Shown here: in pieces, positions 25,801 through 36,200 of the stretch | Numbering within the stretch: position 1 is the first letter of the stretch | Layout of the letters: every line of letters starts with the position of its first letter | Assembly (NCBI RefSeq): GCF_028372415.1 | Contig: NC_092873.1 | Span: 349,145,390-349,209,389 of the forward strand | Direction: 5' to 3' | From: Notamacropus eugenii | Lineage: Eukaryota; Chordata; Mammalia; Diprotodontia; Macropodidae | Length of the DNA: 64,000 nt | Program-made: the position numbers and the translations under genes | The notes under the pieces: generated by a model | The model's database searches: none | What the model was told of the DNA's origin: nothing | Seen by the model: only the letters and a program-made list of their open reading frames with translations

Positions 25801-28800
25801 TCTGAGTCATCTCCACCATATGCTATTTCCATTCCTACTCCCAGGTCATGGAGCCTTGCTTAGGCAAGGTCATAACAGTGTGCAGACATGGCCCACGACA
25901 AATCCTTGCCATCTAGTTTCTACTGGGGATTTTGGTGCTGTCAAGCCATGTTCTTGCCCTCTCCACCAGCTTATCTTTTATTTTTAAAAAATCTATTTAA
26001 CGAGAAGTGAAGGTTATGTAACTATAATAACCAAGTGTGGCTGGTGGGGGATGCAGAAGTAAGGTGTATCCATAGGAGACAGAACACTCACATACTATCA
26101 GGTCAGCTGGTTTATTGGTTAGTTCTGCCGAATTGCTTATTTTTTTTTATTCAGTTAGGGAGAGATGGGGCAGAGGGGAGTGAGAGGGAAGAAGGAAGCT
26201 ATAATATTCAGAAATGAAGGTGATAGAAAACAAAATATATCAATAACATTTTTGAAACTTAAAAAAATTCATGTTTTATTAATGCCTTTAAAAATAATCA
26301 GTCATTTCCAGTTACACCACTTCCACCCAGCCAATGAGCTTTCTGTTGCTTGGGGAAAATAAACCAAGAAAATCCAGGACAGATCCCCCAGACCCACCTT
26401 CATCCTTCATTATTCTCAGCAGATGAATTTGACTTCCCACTGTGTGGAGGGTCATAGATGGGGATCTTAAAGCTTATCTAAATTTGGAACTCAAAGTTTT
26501 AAAAAGAATGTCAAAAATTGTTTTTACATGTAACTGGGGAAAAACAAAATACTAAAATTTTTAAGAAGCATATTTAATCCAATCACCTCATGATACAAAT
26601 GAGGAGACTAAGAGAAACAGATGTGAAATGACTTGCGTAAGGTCACAGAGGAAGTAAGCAGCAAAGTCACGATCTGAACCAGGTCCTCAAAATATTATCT
26701 CATTTTAACCTCACAACATAGATCAATGCTATTATTACCCCCATTTTACAGGTGAGGAAACTGACGACTAGAGAGATTAAGTGATTTGTCCAGTGCTACA
26801 CAGATAGAAAGTGTTTGAGGCAGGATTTGAATTTAGGTTCTCTGACTCGGAATCTATCATTCTTTCCATGATGCCACAGTGACTCTGTCTCACCAGCCTA
26901 TGCATGTCATAAACAAACTACAGCAAAACATTCTATTCCCTCCCACCTTCTCCAGGACCTTGCCTCTTCAATTACCCTCTTTCTTGTACATCGTCTCCTT
27001 CTTCCCCTGTACCTTTAAGCCCAGACACTTCTCTTTGCCCTGACAAATGCTCTCATCCTGTTTCTCTCTTTCTGTTTGTTGCCAAATTCTTGAAGGTGTG
27101 GTCTATTCTTGCTACCTCCATTTCCCAACAATCCATTAGGTCCCTAATCCTCGAAATCTGGCTTTTGTCCCTGCCACTCGACTAAAACTGCTCTCTGGAA
27201 AGTTACCAGTGACCTCCTAATTACCCAGTCCAATATCTTTATATCTGCTCTCATCCTCAACGACCTTTCAGCAGCATTCGATATCATGGACCATTCCTTT
27301 GACCTGCTCCTTCTTCGACCTCCAGTGTCCCTGGAGTAGCCTGGATCTGTTCTTACCCTTCTGACTTCTACTTATTGATTCCCGTTGAGGCCTCCTCTTC
27401 TCCCTCGCCCTGTGGTATACCCCAAGACTTAGTCTCCAGCTTCCTGCTCTCCTGTCTTTGACTTCCTTTCTTTGATGACACCATGGCTTTAGCTTTCACT
27501 CACAAATATTTCTCTCCCATCTTTTTACTGGGTTCTTAGACCTACATCTCCATCTACTTTATCTTTTAATTTTGCAAGTCTTGCTATCATCTCAAATGCA
27601 ATTTTGTGTTGGATATGATGGCAGATCCCAAACCAAACTCATCTTCCTCCCCTCAACGTCAGCCCCCGCCTTTCCTGACCTTCCTATTTCTATCAATGTC
27701 ACCTTTAGCCTCAGAGCCTTTAGCCTCCTTTTTCTATCTCACCCTCAACATCCAATGAAATTCTTAATTTTTAAGACAAATTTTTATTGATAACTTTTCT
27801 TTTTACATTGACTAAATTTTCCCCGTATCTCCCCCGTCTTTCTCCTAAATAGTCATCACATATAACCAAGAATATTTTAAAGAAAAAGAGGAAGAGGAAA
27901 AGAGAATCAGCAATATTGATTAATGTATTGCAAAAAAAATCTGAAAATATTTGCAATGTTCAACACATGTGGACCCCCATCTCTTCAAAGAAGTGGAAGG
28001 AAGTGTTTTCTCATACAACACCCAATCAATGAATTACAAAATCCTAGCAATCCTTCCTTTACACTCCCAAGACCTCCAATCTAGTCAAGGCATCTATCAC
28101 CACATGCCTGAATTATTAAATACACTTTCCAACTACTCTCCCTGACTTGGTCTCCTCTCTTTTTCATATGGTCTTGGCATATCTTAGAACAAGAAGGGAG
28201 TTCTAGAGGTCATTCGAAGTCCAAACTAGTCCAAAGTCAAACAGCTAGAGGTGATTTCCTTAATATGTATTATCTGTATATTTCAATGGTTCCACCACCT
28301 CATTAGTGAAGTGTTCTGTCCCCAGGACAACGCCTCCATTCCTTCTCATCTACTGTGATTCTCATCCACCTCTTTCTACAAATCCCTCACAGAAGAAGGA
28401 TGTACAGGAAGCTTTCCCTGAGTGATTTACCTTGCACATACATTCTAGGGGTACAGTTATTTGCATGCTGTCTCCCCCATTGGAGTGTGGGCTCCCTGAT
28501 AGAAGGGATCATGTTTTTGCCTTTCTTTGTCTCTCCTGTACTCAGCACAGCACTTGGCACAAAATAAAGGCTTGATAAATACTAGCTGATTTGATTTGTA
28601 GAATCTGGTTCTTTTAACAATTTGGGGATACCCTAAGATCCTTGCAAATAGTTCTTGTTTCACTTACAGTATTTGTATCCCCAGGGCCTGAAACAACGCT
28701 GGCCATACAAAAAGCCCATGATAAATGCATGTTGGCTGATAGGCTGATACTAGTGAGTTATCCTTTAGTCTCCCTGTGTGATGTGCCCACCTCCCAGACA

Positions 28801-30208
28801 CTGCATCTCCTTTCCAAGAAGCACCCTAGACGAATTTGGAGAGGCACAACACCAGCATGATGATCTCCAGTCAGATGATAAATATTGTGGCCAGGGTGAT
28901 CCACAAGACAGATTCAAATACAAAATGGCTCCCAGACCTTCCATGTCTGCTATGATGGCAGGAGAGCCACAGAGAGGGATTTGGAGGCCTTAGACATCAC
29001 ATACTTTTCAGACCATCTGCAGATATAAAATAAATCCTTGTTTCTCTTCATGCATGATTTTTGTCCAATGACCAAAAAGTTAATAAACTATATGAGAAAC
29101 TGTACTACCAAATGAATATTTTTATCATAAAATCTATTCACCTAAAATACAACTCTTCCATGGGATAGGTCACCCTACCCCATTCAAAGAATTTCCGTGG
29201 CTCCCCAGTACCTCTGTCCAACATTTAAGACTCTAGACAATCTGGCACATGGAGTAGGGAAGGGCAGATTGTGGAAAGCTGAGGGATTTGGACTTGATCC
29301 TGGCTGATGCTGGTAGAATCAGATAATATAAGTTTGAATCCTGGCTTGGCTATTCACTGCTTGGGTTACCTTGTTTTTTTTAATCTTTGAGTCAGTAATC
29401 TACAAAAAAGAGGGGAGGTGGATAAGATGACCTCTAAGGTCCCTGTAAAGCATCCAAGATAATGTGTGCTCATTCATTAGGGAGATGCAAAGCAAAGCAT
29501 CACATGACCTTCAAGGGGAAAAAGTCATGAGCTACAGGGAGCATTAAGGAAGGCTTTGTGGAAGAGGCAACGTGAATTGGGTTTTAAATAGGCGAAAAGG
29601 AAGAAAGAGAACAACCACAGGATCACAGATTTAAAGTTGAAAGAGACTTGAAAGGCCATTGAGTCTGATCCCTTCCTTTTACAAATGAGAAACTGAGGCC
29701 CAGAGAGATTAAGTGACTTGCCCCAAGTTCACACAGGTAGTATCAGAGATGAGATTTGAACTCGAGTCTTCTGCATCCAAAGTCAGTTCTTTTTTCACTG
29801 TATCATGATCCCTCTATTAAAGCAAAGGGAATATAGTATGATTGTAGAAACATGACAGCACAGTGGACGGAGTTTGACTGTAGCATATTTCAATCGAGGA
29901 GAGATAGAGACAGAGGCACACAGAGAGATAGAGAGAAATAGGGAAAAAGAGAGAGAGGAAGTGAAGGAGAGAGAGAGAAAGGGAGACAGAGACAGAAACA
30001 GACAAAGACATGGATAAAGAGATAGAGAGAAATGGAAAAAAGAGAGAGGAAGTGAAGAAGGAGGGAGACAGGGAGACAGAGACAGAAACAGAGATGTGGA
30101 TAGAGAGATAGAGAGAAATGGAAAAAAGAGAGGAAGTGAAGAAGGAGAGAGACAGGGAGACAAAGACAGACATAGAGAGAAGTAGGGAAAACAGAGAAGA
30201 AGCAAAGA

Positions 30209-30271
<63 letters not shown>

Positions 30272-33200
30272 CATGTAAGGGGAGAATTAGAGGTAGGTGA
30301 TGTGAAAGGACATGAAAGGAAGTGGGATAGAGGACAAAGGGAAAGAGACTGGGCTCAGTGAGCTGTCGGGATGCTCCTTCTGTGACTGGAAGGAAGGAGA
30401 ACAGAGAAGGAGATGAACTGTAGAAAGGAAAGACATGAGACTTGGAATTGTAGGATCCTAGCTGTGAGAGACAATGTCCAGGGATAGGATGAAGTGTATG
30501 CATTGATGGGAGAAGGGTCCATGTGACCCCAGGACAAGTCACTTAACCTTTCCAGGCTTCAGTACGTCATTTGTAAAATGCAGACATCAGACTCAATGAC
30601 TTGGGAAGACCCTTTCATGGGTCTTCTAAATCTCCATGCCTACAATGTTAAGAATGGAGGAGGGAAGGCTGAAGGAGCTCAAGGTTGGAGCTGTAAGTGT
30701 GGAGAATGGGACAGAGGCTGGTTGGGAAAGAAGAGAAGAGGTTTGGATGCAATGGGGAATGACATAGAGAATCTACTTACTACCTGTGCCAACTTAAACA
30801 AGTCACTTAACCTTCATGAGTCTCCATTCCATACTCTGTGGAATGAGTGGGTTGGATTTGACAAGTCTTAAAGGTCTCAATCTATGGTCCTATGCCTAGT
30901 TGACTTCTAAGTCATCCCTAGTTCTAACTCTGACCCCAGGAACCACCTGCATGTGCTAGAACCCAATGGACATGGAAGCCAGAGAGGGCAGGGCAAAGGT
31001 CAGGATTCAAAAACCTGGTCTTTGGCAAAAGAAATCAACACCCTCTGGCTTATGGCATTCACACGGTGGTGGCAGCGGTGGTAGCAAAGAGGAGACTCCA
31101 GATGTCCTGGGGGTCAGAGGGGAAGCTGTCCCCTGTTTCATCACACAGACCAAATCCCAGGACAACCCAACCCTCATTCTGAGGAATAAGCTGATGTCCC
31201 ACTTAGCCACAGACACAGTAAAATGCCAAGACAACAGAGAAACTTGGACACGCTTCTGGTGATGAGAAGTGACCTATATTTCTGAAGACAAAGTCACCTC
31301 CCTGCCGGGTCGCAGTCTCTGAAGGGAAGGAGACTTTGGGCAGCTGGGTCACTTGAAAGAATCAAGGACAAGATGGAGAAAAAGATAGTGAATGGGCCAT
31401 GAACACAGCTGAGGTGGGGAATTTCTAAGCCCACTACAAAACTGCATTCCTTGGCCCTTCCTGGCACTAATCACCCTCATTTCTCTTCATCACTAAACTC
31501 ACCTAGCCCAGACATTGTACCTCTTGATATCCATCCCTGATGCCAAGCCCCCATCCCTGAGGCTGACTCCTCACCATCCCTGGCACTGAGTTCCTTAATG
31601 TTAAACCCCCATCCTGACACTGAGATATCATCCCTGATACTGAACTCCCATCCTTGATGTTAACTTCTCACCATTTCTGATGCTGACCCTGTCCTCTCTG
31701 AAAATGAATCCCCATCCTGACACCGAGACCTTCAGGCTTGACACTGAGACCTTCATGCCCTGATACAGGACTCCCCATTCATGACACTGAGCTCCACAAT
31801 CTTTGATACTGAACCCTGTTGTTGTTCAGTCATTTCAGTCATGTCCAACTCTTCATGACCTTATTTAGGGTTTGCCTGGCAAAGATACTGGAGTGGTTTA
31901 CCATTTCCTTCTCCAGCTTATTTTAGTGATGAGAAAACTGAAGCAAACAGGATTAAGTGACTTGCCCAAGGTCACACAGCTAGGAAGTGTCTGAGGCTGG
32001 ATTTGAACTCAGGAAGATGAGTCTTTCTGACTCCAAGCCCAGTACTCTATCCATTGAGTCACCTAGCTGCCCTACTGAATCCTGCCTGTTGTGTTTCACA
32101 AGTCAAGACATCACCCTTGTAATGTCACTGGTCCTCTTTGAGAATGAAGAATGGATAACACCCATCCCTTATATATATTGCATTCCAACCTCAGATCTCA
32201 AGATGCTTTCAAAAGCAACTAGAATGTTGAGTCCAAAATGGAAGACATTGATGAAATCTTCCTCCCCAACTAGAAAACTCTAACCCCAGAGCTCAGCACT
32301 GTCCTCTTCTACCTGCTCCAGCCTTAAGACAATGGATACATTGGAAATCTGAATGCACAACCCAAAAGCAGTGCTTTCCCTAACACTTTTACTCTTCCCA
32401 CCTGAGGTCTTCTCTCCTTTTCTTTCTCCTCCTATGACCCAGTCTGTTTCTTTATCTGTATAGTGGGTTAACTGGTTTACAAGGATTCTGTAAGCCATAA
32501 TTTCACAGATTTATGGATGGAAAGGGCCTCATGTATCATCTAATCTAATAGATGTATCTTAATAGATGAAAGCAAAATATAACAGAAAGAGCCCCAGAGA
32601 CCTGAGTTCTAATCTTGGATCAACCATGAATGTGCCATAACTCACTATGTGACCTTGGGCAAGTCACTTTTCTCTCAGTCTCATTTTCCTCATCCATAAA
32701 ATGGTCATCGCTAGATAATGGATGTGAAAGTCATGCTATGGATAGCACCCACAAGATATTGTTGTTGGCACACTCCCAGGCCAGTGATTTTGCTTTTGCT
32801 GTCCAGCCATTTACCTATGTTTAACTCTCTGCAACCCTCTGGATCATCGCACTCCAGGTCCTTCTGTCCTCCATTACTGTCCATAGGGTTTTCTTGGCAA
32901 AGATACTGAAGTGGTTTGCCACTTTTTTCTCCAGTGGGTCACCTTTTTTTTTGTCAGAACTCTCCAGTATGATCTCTCTGTCTTGGGTAACCCTGAACAT
33001 CATAGCTCATAGCTTCACTGAGCTATGAGAGCCCCTCTGCCACAAGGCAGTGATCCAGGAAGAGCGGACCAGTGATACCAAGGGGTAAGAGAACTACCTG
33101 GCTTCAGGCATGAGGATATATAAGGAGACAGACAGGTTGGGAATAGCAGGCATACATCATGGGTATGGAGTCCAGCCTTGCCCAGACTAGTCAATATGCT

Positions 33201-36200
33201 CCACTTGGAAATTTCTCAATCTTGAATCCAGTCATCTTGATTGAGTTCAGCCCCTTCCTAGAATCCTCTTTGGCTACCTGAGAATTCTGTATTGCCTTCC
33301 TACACTTATTCCCCTGCAAACCTAAGTTTTGGCTGAACTTCGTTTAGTTCCCTCAAACTCCTGAGGTAGCAAGTGTCTGTTGTTGGTTCCTGTAAGCCTA
33401 CTGTGATATTAAGGTAAATTGCATCTCAAGAAGCTCTGGGATTCTCTGGGTCCTGGTTCCAATCTAGTTCCCAACTTCCACAGACATTTCACAACTATCT
33501 GTTTGCTAATGCCATCCTGTCTGGGAATGATGGAGCTGGAAGGATACTCCTAGGTCATCTGTAAAACCATCTCACCTTCTAAATAAGGGAACTGAGGCTT
33601 AGGCTACAAGAAGCCATTAGGATTCTAATCTAGGTCCTTTGACTCTAAATGCATCCCAAGGCCACACCAAACTACATTTTCTCATTTTTGAATCATAGAC
33701 CTCCAAATCTACAAAGTACTAGAAAGGGAGTATGAAACAGTGGAAGAAGAGGCTGGCTTTGGAGCCAATAGAATTGGGTTCACAGACTGGCTCTGCCTCT
33801 TACTACTTCTGGGAGGTGAGACAATTCATTTAAACTCCCTAGCCTCAGTTTCCCTGTTTATAAGATGAAGAGATTGAATTAGATTCTAACTATAAATTTG
33901 TGAAATTATAATTGACAGAGCCCTAGCAGTCCAACTTTTCCATTAAAAAAAAAAAGCCAGATTTTAGAACCACACACCTAGGCAGAACCACAATTCAAAT
34001 CCAGGTCTCTTGACTTGTATGTTAATGTTATTTTCATTATATCACATGACCTTCCTTATCCTTCTTTTTCCTTTTCATCTCCTTTTCTTTTACAATCACC
34101 CCCCCCCCCCCCTTGAGCCCTGTGCCTTTAACAGGGCCTGGGGTTCCTTCAGTCTGATTATATATTATCCTTGTCAGGTTCTTACCTATCTACCTTTAAC
34201 ACACACTGCCTTCACATGCTGTCAGTCAGTACCCCTAAGCAGAGATGTTTACATGAGACTCGAAATGCTGTCCAAATTCTCCATGTGGGCACTTAAGCCT
34301 TAGGGTCTACCTCTGACCACAATTTACAAGACAGAATCTACATGGGGGCAGGGCTTCCTCCAGCAGCAGGCACAAACTTGGATCACCTCCCCTTGCCCTT
34401 TATTCCCTAAGTCTGGTGAATGCTTTGAAAACCTGGGAAATAACAAAAAATGAGAGAAGGGGAGGAGCAGACCCCTTCTTTCCCCAGAAGGTAATAAAGA
34501 GTTGGAAGGGGCTTTGGGTTGAGGATTACTGCCCACCTCAATCCATACTGGAGCCCGGGTTAGAAAGGGCAAAGGGGCAGGAACTGAAAAGGAGGGAATG
34601 GATGTGTCCTGGGCAGGGCTGGGTACTTTGAATGATGTTCTTGCCTCCCTAACAAGACCATAAGCTCCCCAAGGGCAAGGGAAAGCAAAGTATTATATTT
34701 CTAGCCCAAAATATTTGACAAGAGAGGAGTCAAAGGATTGGGATTTCAGTCACTTCCTGGCCCCAATCCCTTAGCATTTCCTTGAATCCAGTGGTGCTCT
34801 GGGTGGTGAGGGGCCCTGGAGGGAGTAACTCCCACTCTGGATTCATAGCCAGGTGTAGTGGAGAGAGTGTGGACTCAAGTCAGGAAGACTTGAGTTCAGA
34901 TCCTACCTTAGACACTAGTTATGTTAAGAAATCTTTCAGCCTCAATTTCTCCATCCATAAAATGGGCATAATGATAGCACCTACTTCAAAGATTATTGTA
35001 GGGATCAAGTGAAATAATGTATAAAAACACATTGTAAAGCTGAAAGTGCAACATAAATGCAATGTTCCAATATACCCCAACCCTCCAATCTCTTTCTCAC
35101 CATATACACTTTAGATCAAGCACTCAGAAAACTAGGTTGAGGCAAGAGTCTCCTCAGCTTTGATGTCCCTGTTTCTATCCCCCATCTGTCTTCCTTCTCA
35201 AGCCTGTCCCTCTTTCTGTCCTCCAACCAGGTCAGCCTCCAAAGGAACTGAGAGAGGTGGCCGCTAGGGTTAGAGAGCTGGAGGAATGCCACCTTGGCCC
35301 AAGGGACATAGAGGTCAATATTCCCCATTTGCCATCCCCGTGCTTCCCCCACCTCTGCTTTTTCAGGGGGACCTGGTGTGCAAGTGAGGCCATCACACCA
35401 AGGAACAAGGAGCTGGGCATCCAGAGTCCCAGCTTCCTTCCTCAGCCCCAAGACTGAGGGCTCAGGAGCCAATATGTCTAGCCCCTGGTCCAGGTCATCC
35501 TCAGCCCTCCCTCTCCCCTCTCTTTCCCCCTCTCCGACCCCAGGAGACCAAGTAGATTCTGACTAGACCCCTTTCCTTCCCCTCCACTTTCCAAGCTCTC
35601 AAGACCATTAATCTATCCCTCTCCTGCCCCCCTCCCACCACCCTAAGTGATGGTCCATCTATTATGCATGTTGTCTTCCTGCTGTCTTCCATCTCCAATC
35701 CTTCCCCTTCTTCCACCACATTCCCCCCGCCCCACTCCCCACTCCCCTGTTAGGGCTTTTAACCAGATACATTAGCCAGGGACCAATGCCAGACTGACAG
35801 ATGTCTGTAATGGGTACTCTCCATTTCCTACTTCCCCTTTCCCCTCCCTCAACATATATTCCCCTCTGCCCTCCTTCCCCTTTCTCTTCCCCCCCACCCC
35901 CCAGGCCTCAGATACACCCTCCTATTTCTGTATAGCTGGTCCCACCCAACGTTCTCCATAAGGCTTTTGCCCCCTCCTTTCCATGGTCTGGTACCTGACC
36001 TTCTCCCCCCAAAGCTTCAAGACTGCCCAGCAAAACAAGTGACTATTCCATCTTGGTGGTTATTATTCACACAATATTAATTAAATATTAATTACAATTA
36101 ATCTCCTTCATTCCTAACCTTCCTCTGAGACACCCTAGGGGACAGCAAGTGAAAGGGAGCTAGGTGGGGGTGGGAAGGCTTGGCAGACAATGATTTAGCT

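Noticed and set aside
29795-30542. Minus-strand open frames of 159 and 241 codons (Leu/Ser/Phe repeats)
   Set aside because: They are the CT-strand reading of the GA minisatellite; low complexity, no gene structure.
30966-31262. Plus-strand open frame of 98 codons in intron 2
   Set aside because: The composition looks protein-like and no repeat was recognised, but there is no similarity I know and no splice or promoter context. Kept only as a note.
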